Made by a program: the position numbers and the translations under genes
In this document: piece after piece, positions 56,325-64,000 of the stretch
Layout of the letters: each line of letters opens with the position of its first letter
Numbering within the stretch: position 1 is the first letter of the stretch
Notes under the pieces: generated by a model
The model's input: the letters and a program-made list of their open reading frames with translations, nothing else
The model's database searches: none
Told to the model about the DNA's origin: nothing
DNA from: Erysipelotrichaceae bacterium 66202529
GTDB lineage: Bacteria; Bacillota_I; Bacilli_A; Erysipelotrichales; Erysipelotrichaceae
NCBI GenBank assembly: GCA_017161075.1
Contig: CP046174.1
Coordinates: 1-64,000 of the forward strand
Length of the DNA stretch: 64,000 nucleotides
Direction of reading: 5' to 3'

Positions 56325-57998
56325 TTATACGAGAACAGGCAACGTATTATCTCCTTGTTTCCAAAACATTTCTACATGCTTCCTGCAATGTGCTAAGCCA
56401 ATGTATATAATCTCATCTGTTAACTCGATATCGTATTGATGTTCTTCGATTTGCTGTATAGCTTGTATTGCTAGGCTTTTTAAGATATTAGGATGCTTTT
56501 CATATTCTTTTCTATTTATATATTTGAATTCAATGACATAAGAAAGTAATTCCTTCGTTTTAGCTTTTAAGATAATGTCACATCTACCATTTCCTTCTTC
56601 ACGATTACTAATGATTTCATAATCATTTTTAATGTATAGACAGATACCCAGTAGGAACATGTGATAACTGTTTTCATTTATAAGGTCATGATAGCTAACA
56701 GGGGACATAAGTAATTTTTTATAACACTCTAGGAAAAGATTCGGATTGGATGTTTTAATTGCTCTATATAAATTGGATAATTCATTTGTTTCTAAATGTA
56801 AATAAAATGCAGTAAGATCTTTAAATTCTTTTTCTACTTCCTTATTTGGTATACGTACAGAATACTCATTATTTTCTAAATCAATAACAGAATTTATTGT
56901 TAAATATCCTGCATTCACAAACAATCCCCAAAGACTGCTTGTATTTGATTGTTCATAGAAACTTGTCTCCATAGTTATTTGAGTGACAAGCATATTCTCC
57001 TGTATTAAAGCTTCAAATTCTTCCCTGAAAATATTTCCAGAGTGTTCCATTGCCTTTTTTATCATTATGTTGGAGCCTGTATTAACCCAATAAGGTTTGA
57101 GTTCTTTTTCATCCGCATAATTTATTATAGACCAGGGATTGAAGATTTCTAAACCTCCGATGTTATAGCCATTATACATATCTTTTACAGCATGCGTATA
57201 TTCTAAATGATAATAACTTAATAATTCTTTTGTTTCATCAACTGTGAAACCAAAATACTGTGCATACTCTTTGTCTTTTATTGTAAATACCTTGAGATTA
57301 TTTAAGTCAGAAAAGACATTTTCTTTAGCAACTCTTTGAATACCGGTGAGAAAACCATACTGTAAGGAATCGTTCCCTTTTAGAACAGTCCTCAATAAGG
57401 ATGCTAAATCTACATGTAAGGTATTATAAAAGCCATTCATATGTGCTTCAATAAAAGGGGTGTCATACTCATCTATAAAGATCATTACTTTTCTTTGGTA
57501 ATAGTCTTCCAGACAAGAGACTAAAAAAGAAATGGCGTCATTAACATTGCGTAAAGACTCTTTTTCATTATCAAAAATATTTATCATTCTTTGGTATTTT
57601 CTAACTTGACGTTCCTTCAATCTGTTACAGATAAAAGAATAGCGCTCATATTCACGCAGCAGATCCTCTTTGATATATTTGATTACATTATTCTCATCGC
57701 CTTTCGCGTTTAGAAAAGAAATAAATATAGTTGGATATTGATTCATTTCAGCAGCATACTTCGTTTGCATGATCTTTGTGTTTTTAAATATTTCAAAGGA
57801 TTCTTTTGTTATATCAAAAAATTCAGCTAGCATTGAAAGGTTCAGAGTTTTTCCAAAACGTCTAGGACGTGTTAATAAGGTAACTTTGGATCCTCTTTCC
57901 AAAAAATCCTGAATCATAAGAGTCTTATCAACAGTATAATAATTATTTGTACGCAATTCTCTATAATTCATAATTCCTGTTGGTATTTTCAGTTTCAC
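56325..57998 (-). CDS. AAA-ATPase-like protein with C-terminal PD-(D/E)XK nuclease fold (DUF1703 type)
   Basis: The 557-residue product fits a widespread family of unknown function. The N-terminal AAA-ATPase_like domain has Walker A RRFGKTLNLSML near residue 46 and Walker B MIFIDEYDTP near 187. The arginine-rich TGIQRVAKENVFSDLNNL is near 240. The C-terminal domain shows the nuclease core GRCDIILKA with YVIEFKYI about 16 residues later (D...ExK). I start at GTG 57998, 6 bases after AGGTG. No signal peptide. It stands alone between the aro operon and a PTS locus. Whether the nuclease is active is unknown. Confidence 0.85.
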   Translation of the reverse strand: MKLKIPTGIMNYRELRTNNYYTVDKTLMIQDFLERGSKVTLLTRPRRFGKTLNLSMLAEFFDITKESFEIFKNTKIMQTKYAAEMNQYPTIFISFLNAKGDENNVIKYIKEDLLREYERYSFICNRLKERQVRKYQRMINIFDNEKESLRNVNDAISFLVSCLEDYYQRKVMIFIDEYDTPFIEAHMNGFYNTLHVDLASLLRTVLKGNDSLQYGFLTGIQRVAKENVFSDLNNLKVFTIKDKEYAQYFGFTVDETKELLSYYHLEYTHAVKDMYNGYNIGGLEIFNPWSIINYADEKELKPYWVNTGSNIMIKKAMEHSGNIFREEFEALIQENMLVTQITMETSFYEQSNTSSLWGLFVNAGYLTINSVIDLENNEYSVRIPNKEVEKEFKDLTAFYLHLETNELSNLYRAIKTSNPNLFLECYKKLLMSPVSYHDLINENSYHMFLLGICLYIKNDYEIISNREEGNGRCDIILKAKTKELLSYVIEFKYINRKEYEKHPNILKSLAIQAIQQIEEHQYDIELTDEIIYIGLAHCRKHVEMFWKQGDNTLPVLV

Positions 57999-58103
57999 AA
58001 ATATCACCTGTTCTTTCACGCATATTATAGCCTATTTTAATATAATTAGCCATTATCAATACGTTATAATAGTCAATCAAATAGGGATAAGAAAATAGAT
58101 TAG

Positions 58104-58129
58104 TAAAAAAACTCCCTGCAAGGGGAGTT
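58104..58129 (-). terminator. Terminator after the EIIA gene
   Basis: On the minus strand AACTCCC/GGGAGTT around a 6-base loop, followed by TTTTT, directly touching the EIIA stop. Confidence 0.85.
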
Positions 58130-58441
58130 TCAGGCTTTGATTGTTTGATATACCTCTATCAATTCCTTCACCATCAGCTTTATCATTTCACCATTCATCA
58201 TCTGGTCTTCAGCATGCATCAGTAACAGAGATATTTCTATTTTCTCATGATTAGCCATAGCACTTAGTAGTGTAGCATGTTCACGATGGCAGCTCAAAGC
58301 ATTTTGTTCACCCTGTTGAATGAGCAATCCAGCTTTCACAAAATCGCCGTTTTTCGCCGTTTCTAAAGCTTCCATATAACAGGCTGTAGCTTCACCAATG
58401 CTGGCAATCATTTGAAAGCATACAGCTTCACTCTGTTCCAT
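58130..58441 (-). CDS. PTS lactose/cellobiose-type EIIA
   Basis: Soluble phosphocarrier of the lactose/chitobiose PTS class. The 103-residue all-helical protein has phospho-acceptor His76 in LLLMHAEDQMMNGEM and the GDFVKAGLLIQQGEQNAL helix near 32. I start at MEQSEAVCFQ, 6 bases after GAGG; a TTG 12 bases upstream is also possible. It overlaps the end of the EIIC gene by 14 bases. Together with the GH4 enzyme it suggests uptake of a beta-glucoside or chitobiose-like disaccharide. Confidence 0.94.
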   Translation of the reverse strand: MEQSEAVCFQMIASIGEATACYMEALETAKNGDFVKAGLLIQQGEQNALSCHREHATLLSAMANHEKIEISLLLMHAEDQMMNGEMIKLMVKELIEVYQTIKA

Positions 58442-59732
58442 CGGATTCCTCAAAAAGCGTCTGCTCGTCTTTTACGCATTTACGATCAAGAATTTTAAAG
58501 AATGGAAAATATATTGCACCAGCCATAAGCAGAATAATAAGCTGTAATATGGCTACCTTAATGTCACCGGTTATCAGAAAGCCGCCAATTAGAGCCGGAG
58601 TTGTAAATGGAATCGCTACCCCTGTAGGAGACGCCACAATTCCCATTGCCATGGCACTATAGCTAGGCAGGATAGAAAGCATTGGTGTAATAAAGAACGG
58701 AATGGCAAGTATCGGATTCATAACAATAGGCAGACCATAAATAAGAGGTTCATTTATATTGAAGATGCTGGGAACGAGTGCAAGCTTTCCCAATTCCTTT
58801 AACTGCCTGGATTTTGACTTGAATGCGAGCATAAAACACAATGGAAGAGTAATTCCGGAGCCACCCAGAAATACGAAGTGATCCAGGTATTCTGTTGTGA
58901 CGATATAAGGGATTGCCAGTCCTGCCTGATGTGCTGCTAAATTTGCATATTTGGCAGCATCCCAGATCGGCTGCATAACGGATTGTACAATCAGCGTTCC
59001 ATGTATTCCAAAAATCCAGAAAAAGGTATTAAAGAAGCCTGCAGTAATCTCGGTACCAATCAGTGATGTGCCAACACCAAGCAATGGAATCTGTAAAACA
59101 TGTAATATGAAATCATTTGCACTGTCATATGGTGTCAGCATAAAGATATAGCGGATTATCAGGAACAGCGGAAGAATTACAGCTGTGGGAATCAAGGCAG
59201 TAAACGATCTGGAAATAGATGCCGGTACACTTGGCGGCATTTTAATAACCAGATTCATTTTTAATATTTTTACATAGATTACAGCCGCAAGGATTGCGGT
59301 AATCATACCGCTGAACAGACCCTGTGCACCAAAATCTGCAGCAGAGAAGGCGCTCCCCTCATTGATCTGTATCAGAAGTATGAAATAAGCAGCTACACTA
59401 ATCATTCCCACAGGCAATGGATCAATATCATAGCTTTTTGCCAGGGAGTAGCCAACTCCAAAGGTTGTAAATATGGCTACCAGTCCTGTAGTTGAGCTGG
59501 AAATAACACCGCTCCACCAGCTCCAGTCTTCCCCGAATAGGGAGGCCATAAAATTCTGAAAGGTGGGAAGCGGGAAATCGCTGATAACAAGAGCTATGGA
59601 ACCGACAATCATTAAAGGCATACATAATACAAGTCCATCTCGTACAGCCATTAGTATCCTGTTATTTGAAACAGCTTCGACAATCGGCATCGTTTTTTCT
59701 TCAAGTGAGCTTAGAAATTTTGACAAGATCAT
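58428..59732 (-). CDS. PTS lactose/cellobiose-type EIIC permease
   Basis: Integral membrane sugar channel of the EII complex. The 434 residues have about ten spans; IFGIHGTLIVQSVMQPIWD, FVFLGGSGITLPLC and FNINEPLIYGLPIVMNP are conserved EIIC stretches that line the sugar site. The matching EIIB is not adjacent but encoded at 62658. The ATG is only 3 bases after GGAG, so a TTG two codons in is an alternative start. It overlaps the GH4 gene by 4 bases. Confidence 0.94.
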   Translation of the reverse strand: MILSKFLSSLEEKTMPIVEAVSNNRILMAVRDGLVLCMPLMIVGSIALVISDFPLPTFQNFMASLFGEDWSWWSGVISSSTTGLVAIFTTFGVGYSLAKSYDIDPLPVGMISVAAYFILLIQINEGSAFSAADFGAQGLFSGMITAILAAVIYVKILKMNLVIKMPPSVPASISRSFTALIPTAVILPLFLIIRYIFMLTPYDSANDFILHVLQIPLLGVGTSLIGTEITAGFFNTFFWIFGIHGTLIVQSVMQPIWDAAKYANLAAHQAGLAIPYIVTTEYLDHFVFLGGSGITLPLCFMLAFKSKSRQLKELGKLALVPSIFNINEPLIYGLPIVMNPILAIPFFITPMLSILPSYSAMAMGIVASPTGVAIPFTTPALIGGFLITGDIKVAILQLIILLMAGAIYFPFFKILDRKCVKDEQTLFEESDGTE

Positions 59733-61138
59733 TCACTCCTTTCAAATGTTGGCCAGAAATCTTTATTTACACGTTTGAAATCTTCAATCATATGTTTTGC
59801 ACGATCTGTATCACTGATCAGACGGTTTATTGTAAAGGACTGAAGCAGCTTTTGATCGTCATGCTCGAAAATTGCATCAACAAGCAGCTTTTCACAGGCA
59901 TATTGATTTTCCATCAGACCTTTCTCAAAAGCAGGTATTTCACCTATATGTAAGGGTTCAATTCCTTCTTTACCAATGCGGCAGCCGACCTCCAGCATCA
60001 TCTCGGAGTCCACATTCGGAATAATACCGTCATTCTTTACCATGACAAGGCAAATATCATTCTTGTTATGAATAATGGAAATTGCAAGCTCAATCAGATA
60101 GGTTGCATGAACATCGTTATAGGCAATCGTTGAAGAGGTTGCCTGGGATACATCAACGGCATTTTGATCGATATGGATACCGATATCATATTGTGTTCCA
60201 CGCATTTTTCCTAATTTAATAATCCCCTCACAATATTTTTTTACATTCTCCCCACGTCCGCTCAGCACCTCATCATAGCGTGTATATGCTTCATTGTAGT
60301 GCTTTAGGCACTTATCAGGATACAGATAATATAGTAAATAGGTGCTTGGCAATGAATAAGGATAATCCAAAACGAAATCCAGATGCTCCTGGAAGGTTCC
60401 ACCCCAGTGCTTATCGCTGTGATACATTGCATGTAGTGAATTACGGACACGCTGCGGTTCACTCTTGCAGATATTCAGGATTTCAGGAAGCACATCTCTG
60501 CCTGTTTCCTTATCTATGAAATGCGTAAACCATCCAAAATGATTTAGACCGTAGTAAACTGGATCCACATCACGCCTTTTCTTTCCGACAAGAGGCAGAT
60601 AGGAATCCATAATCTGTGTCGGCATATCACAAATATTGATCAGCTTACGGTCATTTGGAAATATTCTTTTCGTTGCTTCTGCCACGATTGCCGCAGGATT
60701 GGAGTAATTGATAATCCAGCTGTCTGGTGAATACGAACGTATATCCTTTATCAGCTCGATCATCTGTGTAACAGAACGGATACCGTAGGAAAGTCCTCCT
60801 GCACCACAGGTTTCCTGTCCAATGCAGTTATAGCGATAGGGAATTTTTTCATCATAGCTTCGCATAGCAATACCGCCTGCACGGATTTGAACAAAAGCAA
60901 AGTCAATATCTGTAAATGCAACGGCCTTATCCGTAGTATAATCAAATGTTACTTCAGGATAGTATTCACGGAATAAAATCTTTCCGTATTCACCTATTGG
61001 TTTTTGACGGGTTTCATCTATATCGTAAATCATTACTCGTTTTAAAGGAAAATCCTTTTGTACAAAGCATAACAGCTCCAGCATATCCGGCGTATAGGTA
61101 CTGCCGCCCCCGCAAATAACAATAGAATATCTTTTCAT
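59729..61138 (-). CDS. 6-phospho-glycosidase, GH4
   Basis: GH4 enzymes split 6-phospho-glucosides by an NAD- and metal-dependent redox mechanism. The 469-residue protein has the NAD-binding SIVICGGGSTYTPDMLE near residue 5 and the QIRAGGIAMR segment. The metal-site motif GQETCGAGGLSYGIRS is near 110, then NYSNPAA and ICDMP follow. Length and motifs fit the phospho-beta-glucosidase branch better than the alpha branch, but this is not certain. I start at MKRYSIVICGG after GAGGAG. First gene of the minus-strand PTS operon. Confidence 0.92.
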   Translation of the reverse strand: MKRYSIVICGGGSTYTPDMLELLCFVQKDFPLKRVMIYDIDETRQKPIGEYGKILFREYYPEVTFDYTTDKAVAFTDIDFAFVQIRAGGIAMRSYDEKIPYRYNCIGQETCGAGGLSYGIRSVTQMIELIKDIRSYSPDSWIINYSNPAAIVAEATKRIFPNDRKLINICDMPTQIMDSYLPLVGKKRRDVDPVYYGLNHFGWFTHFIDKETGRDVLPEILNICKSEPQRVRNSLHAMYHSDKHWGGTFQEHLDFVLDYPYSLPSTYLLYYLYPDKCLKHYNEAYTRYDEVLSGRGENVKKYCEGIIKLGKMRGTQYDIGIHIDQNAVDVSQATSSTIAYNDVHATYLIELAISIIHNKNDICLVMVKNDGIIPNVDSEMMLEVGCRIGKEGIEPLHIGEIPAFEKGLMENQYACEKLLVDAIFEHDDQKLLQSFTINRLISDTDRAKHMIEDFKRVNKDFWPTFERSE

Positions 61139-61171
61139 CTGTGTATGTTCTCCTCTCATTCCAAGTTGTGT

Positions 61172-61177
61172 TATAAT
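61172..61177 (+). promoter_or_regulatory. -10 box of the rpiR gene in a divergent promoter region
   Basis: TATAAT lies in the 58-base space between the GH4 and RpiR starts, so divergent promoters overlap there. It also shows that the frame beginning at 61176 is not the real start. Confidence 0.55.
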
Positions 61178-61196
61178 GGAAAAAGCGAAAGTGGTG

Positions 61197-61922
61197 ATGA
61201 GTATGATCATACAGAATTTCAGCAACTATCCGAATCTGAAGGCGACAGAGATTGAAATACTTCAATCGATAGAAGAGCAGATCCTTTCACAGGGAGACTG
61301 CACAATTCGTGAAATAGCGAAAATCAACTATGTGTCTACCTCGACGATTTTCAAGCTTGTTAAAAAGCTAGGATATAACGGATATAGTGAAATGGTGTTT
61401 CAAATCAAAAATGCTCTGGCTTCTTCCAATACAGAATCTTCTACGTTTTCTTTAAAAGATATTGTGCGTAATTACAGTGATGAGTTAATGCGGAATATAG
61501 TTGAATACATCATGCAGAGTGAGGATAAACGCATCAGCTCCCTCGGACTGGGTTACTCCGAAATTGCATGTGACTATATCACCCGTAAGCTTTCAATGCT
61601 TGGTTTCATCGCATATAATGGCGCACATCTGGATGTCTATGATGCAGGCCCTCTGAACAAAGACGCCGGTCTTCTCATCGTGATATCAAAAAGCGGAGAA
61701 ACGGAAGATTTGCTTAGAAATGTTGATATCGCCCGAAATTCAAATATCAAAACAATCCTGTTTACAACCAATCCTGATAGCACGTTAGCAAAGAGAAGCA
61801 ATCTCGTTTTGGAAATCAGCTGCAACCGACACCCTCTTTTATTTGAAGCGGACACGTTTTGCGCATTAACGATTCTAGCCTTTGAATATATTCTGCAGTT
61901 ATATATCGAAAAAAAGAACTAG
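61197..61922 (+). CDS. MurR/RpiR-family sugar-phosphate regulator
   Basis: DNA-binding regulator that senses phosphorylated sugars. The 241-residue product has an N-terminal RpiR helix-turn-helix (about 1-75; DCTIREIAKINYVSTSTIFKL). A SIS domain follows, with SSLGLGYSEIACDYI near 113 and LLIVISKSGETEDLL near 160. It is divergent from the GH4-EIIC-EIIA operon and close to EIIB-RDD, so both are likely targets. The start is ATG 61197 or 61203. A bidirectional terminator overlaps its stop. Confidence 0.92.
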   Translation: MSMIIQNFSNYPNLKATEIEILQSIEEQILSQGDCTIREIAKINYVSTSTIFKLVKKLGYNGYSEMVFQIKNALASSNTESSTFSLKDIVRNYSDELMRNIVEYIMQSEDKRISSLGLGYSEIACDYITRKLSMLGFIAYNGAHLDVYDAGPLNKDAGLLIVISKSGETEDLLRNVDIARNSNIKTILFTTNPDSTLAKRSNLVLEISCNRHPLLFEADTFCALTILAFEYILQLYIEKKN

Positions 61923-61961
61923 ACCTCTTCTAATTCCCATTATAGAGGTTTCGTTCTTTTT
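61911..61961. terminator. Bidirectional terminator between rpiR and the RDD gene
   Basis: AAAAAGAAC/GTTCTTTTT enclosing ACCTCT/AGAGGT. The stem gives T runs on both strands between convergent genes. Confidence 0.88.
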
Positions 61962-62013
61962 GTCTATCATATCGAGGTATGTTGAAACATGTTACCGTTA
62001 AGAAAAAACATGT

Positions 62014-62661
62014 TTACATATCGACAACACTTGTTTTAGCTATAAGGTCATGAAACATACAGCGGCGCTGATCTATTACGCACCAAATAATGGATGCAAG
62101 GGAAATGAGTACAGATGTAATCATAAGTCCCCTGCTTAGTATGGCCGGTATCCATAAAAATACAAGATAGCGAACAAATGCAGAAGGAAATGCAGTTTCT
62201 CCTTCAAGCAGAAGGGAGCCTATAAGCTCACGTTTCAAAAGATCAGTCATATGAATCTGTCCGCCATCCTGCTTCTGTATTTTGATATGCATAAGCCGTT
62301 TGCCAACCGTCTGTCCGTTATGTGCAGAAGCAGATGGATAGATACAGTAGTAGTACACCGCAGCACTGACAGCTAGTAAACAACAAAGTATCTGCAATGG
62401 CATTGGAAGCTTCATGAGACTCCTTGTTGTAAATGATTTTTCCTGAGTAATAATACTGGTTATCAGCATTGGCATAAGCGTGATAAAAATGGAGCTGCAT
62501 ACGAAATCGATGAGAAATGCAAAGAATCTTCTGCCAAGAGACGCATATTTCAACTGTTGACGTATGCGGTTCAAGTATTTACCTCGAAAGGTTGCAGCAT
62601 TTTGTATTGATAACTGCTGAAACAGCTGCTCTTTTTTGCTTTTTCTGCTTTCCTTCATCAT
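62014..62661 (-). CDS. RDD-family membrane protein
   Basis: The 215-residue protein has a basic N-terminus and three to four membrane spans. The RDD hallmark is visible as LGRRFFAFLIDFVCSSIF near 40 (Arg, then Asp in span 1) and NGQTVGKRLMHIKI near 113. RDD proteins are poorly characterised; some act in ion or solute transport. Its ATG overlaps the EIIB stop (ATGA), so it is translated with a PTS component, which is unusual. Confidence 0.88.
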   Translation of the reverse strand: MMKESRKSKKEQLFQQLSIQNAATFRGKYLNRIRQQLKYASLGRRFFAFLIDFVCSSIFITLMPMLITSIITQEKSFTTRSLMKLPMPLQILCCLLAVSAAVYYYCIYPSASAHNGQTVGKRLMHIKIQKQDGGQIHMTDLLKRELIGSLLLEGETAFPSAFVRYLVFLWIPAILSRGLMITSVLISLASIIWCVIDQRRCMFHDLIAKTSVVDM

Positions 62662-62969
62662 ACAGCCTCAATCAGCTTTAAAGCTTCATCAAGAACATGC
62701 GCTGCATCCATACGACCAAAATCAACATTGGAAACAACCATGACCTTAACATTTAAGGGGCTGCAAATCTGTTCGATGCGCTTGCGCATATATTTGATCT
62801 GGGGACCGATTAGAACGATATCCAAATCCTTGGCTTTATTCGCAACTTCAGTTTCGGGATATGCTTCAATTGAACATGCAATCCCTTTTTTAGCTGCATA
62901 CTCATTCATACGGCTAACCAGAACACTTGTGCTCATTCCTGCAAAACAAAACATTCCAATATGTATCAT
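62658..62969 (-). CDS. PTS lactose/cellobiose-type EIIB
   Basis: Phosphocarrier that passes phosphate from EIIA to the sugar in EIIC. The 103-residue product starts MIHIGMFCFAGMSTSVLV with phospho-Cys8 and the P-loop-like AGMSTS. IVLIGPQIKYMRKRI near 53 is typical. It most likely completes the EIIA-EIIC pair at 58130-59732, although it forms a separate transcription unit with the RDD gene. GAGGAGG precedes the ATG. Confidence 0.93.
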   Translation of the reverse strand: MIHIGMFCFAGMSTSVLVSRMNEYAAKKGIACSIEAYPETEVANKAKDLDIVLIGPQIKYMRKRIEQICSPLNVKVMVVSNVDFGRMDAAHVLDEALKLIEAV

Positions 62970-63498
62970 GATGATCCTCCTCTTTTTAATTTAAACACAT
63001 TAAAAATGAAAGCATTCCATCTTCCCTATTGGATTGTTCAATATGTGAATTTCGGCTAATTTCATTATAACATCTATTCGGAAATTGTAAATGCATAGTG
63101 AGAGAAAAACAATAACCATTTTATGGAAAATAGTCATATATGATTCGATTGATATGAAAAAAGAGAATAAGCTACAATCAGTAATAAAGAAGAAACAAAT
63201 GGAATAATAGGACATACAATTCTTCTCACGTTAAGGTACAAGGAAGGAAATGAAATACAAAAGGGTGGATGAGCATTGATTATTTTGTATTTCATGAAAC
63301 TCATATATCAAAAGACGAAAAAGAACCGGATAAACATTCGCTTCTCTTATAGTTATGCGTTACATTCGGTAAAAAGCAGCATTTGTGAAAATTTGCATTA
63401 CAACTGTAAGATTTTTCATTAAATCATGTAACTTTTGAATTTATGATAGGATATTATATGGAATTATTGTATAATATTGTGGAAACAGGGGTGAGCTT
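62970..63498. other. Divergent region between the EIIB and pheA genes
   Basis: 529 bases with no supported gene. It contains a perfect 13-base inverted repeat (63250-63295, listed separately). A TATAAT at about 63470-63475 lies ahead of pheA. The EIIB promoter is not clear. Confidence 0.45.
63250..63295. repeat. Perfect 13-base inverted repeat upstream of pheA
   Basis: ATGAAATACAAAA (63250-63262) and TTTTGTATTTCAT (63283-63295) around a 20-base spacer. It could be an operator or an RNA stem. No T run follows. Confidence 0.6.
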
Positions 63499-64000
63499 AT
63501 GAGTTTACTAGATGATGCCCGAAAACGGATCAATGCTATCGATGCAGATATGGCAAGACTCTTTGAAGAACGCATGCAGGCAGTAGAGGATGTTATCCGT
63601 TATAAGCAGGAGCATCAGATGCAGGTTCTGGATACATCCAGAGAACAATATGTTATTGAACACAATACATCCTATATCCAACAGGAGGCATACAGAGACA
63701 GCTACATAGAATTTATTACAGATATGCTTGCTATTTCAAGAAAATATCAAAAATCTATTATCAATCGCGATCTGGTTGGCTATTCCGGGACAGAGGGTGC
63801 CTTTTCCCATATTGCTGCTGAGAAGGTGTTCCCAGATCATCGAAAAAAAAGCTATGCAACATTTGAAGATGTGTTTCAGGCAATAGAAGAACGCGATATC
63901 GTATATGGAGTCATTCCATTTGAAAATTCATATACTGGTGAAGTAGGTGAGGTTCTGGACTTACTGATGCGATATGATGTATACATCAATGATATTTATG
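63499..64000 (+). CDS. pheA: Chorismate mutase/prephenate dehydratase, 3' part outside window
   Basis: The bifunctional P-protein makes phenylpyruvate from chorismate. The visible 167 residues begin MSLLDDARKRINAIDADMAR, a typical AroQ chorismate mutase helix, spanning about 1-90. LVGYSGTEGAFSHIAAEKVF then marks the start of the prephenate dehydratase domain, with GVIPFENSYTGEV near 145. The reading frame is open to the end of the window; a regulatory ACT domain would be expected beyond it. AGGGG lies 7 bases before the ATG. It lies on the strand opposite the aro operon. Confidence 0.93.
   Translation, partial: MSLLDDARKRINAIDADMARLFEERMQAVEDVIRYKQEHQMQVLDTSREQYVIEHNTSYIQQEAYRDSYIEFITDMLAISRKYQKSIINRDLVGYSGTEGAFSHIAAEKVFPDHRKKSYATFEDVFQAIEERDIVYGVIPFENSYTGEVGEVLDLLMRYDVYINDIY

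Overview
The window starts at the first base of dnaA and looks like the replication-origin end of a low-GC Firmicutes chromosome. The order dnaA-dnaN-yaaA-recF-gyrB-gyrA, the LicT/RAT, CcpA-cre and T-box regulation, the short SRP RNA and the lack of outer-membrane functions all fit. The protein flavour suggests an Erysipelotrichaceae-type gut organism, possibly close to [Clostridium] innocuum. That placement is from memory of the families, not from a search. The genetic code is standard. No tRNA, rRNA, CRISPR array, transposase or phage gene was seen.

Region by region. 1-8.6 kb: replication initiation and gyrase, with a candidate oriC segment between dnaA and dnaN; GyrA has Ile at position 83. 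8.6-14.6 kb: a serine T-box and serS, a 1 kb AT-rich non-coding tract with a perfect parS, SRP RNA, tadA, dnaX (with a second perfect parS inside the coding sequence), ebfC and recR. 14.9-19 kb: an orphan EVE/PUA-like protein, DUF1294 and CYTH proteins, NAD kinase and a RodA/FtsW polymerase. 19.3-26.6 kb: mutS, mutL, miaA, tcdA and a nitroreductase. 26.8-29.1 kb: a PadR/DUF2812 pair, the YggS PLP protein and a non-coding stretch with strong RNA-like hairpins. 29.4-33.7 kb: tmk-holB-ricT-rsmI and a GNAT protein. 33.7-36 kb: a two-component system.

36.2-40.7 kb (minus): a beta-glucoside operon of EIIA, LicT antiterminator, EIIBC and GH1 phospho-beta-glucosidase. It has a cre site in the promoter and two separate RAT/terminator switches. 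41.2-44.1 kb: anaerobic ribonucleotide reductase nrdD-nrdG. 44.4-49.5 kb: an XRE regulator with a small partner, an NTF2-like protein, an ABC exporter half, a P-loop kinase and a YwaF-like membrane protein. 49.7-56.1 kb (minus): aroB-aroC-aroF-aroA-tyrA plus a CPBP protease. This operon is preceded by a leader with a Tyr/Phe-rich 11-residue peptide, mutually exclusive RNA pairings and a terminator. 56.3-58 kb: an AAA-like ATPase/PD-(D/E)XK protein. 58.1-63 kb: a second phospho-glycoside PTS (EIIA, EIIC, GH4 enzyme), a divergent RpiR regulator, and a separate EIIB-RDD pair. The window ends inside pheA, so chorismate synthesis and both its Phe and Tyr branches lie within 14 kb.

The strongest candidate for something undescribed is the aro leader (55943-56101), which looks like translation-coupled attenuation by aromatic codons in a Firmicute. 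Second are the paired RAT switches, the structured non-coding segment near 29.0 kb, and the orphan proteins at 14.9 kb and 56.3 kb. All assignments rest on reading the sequence and on family knowledge. No search or RNA folding was run.
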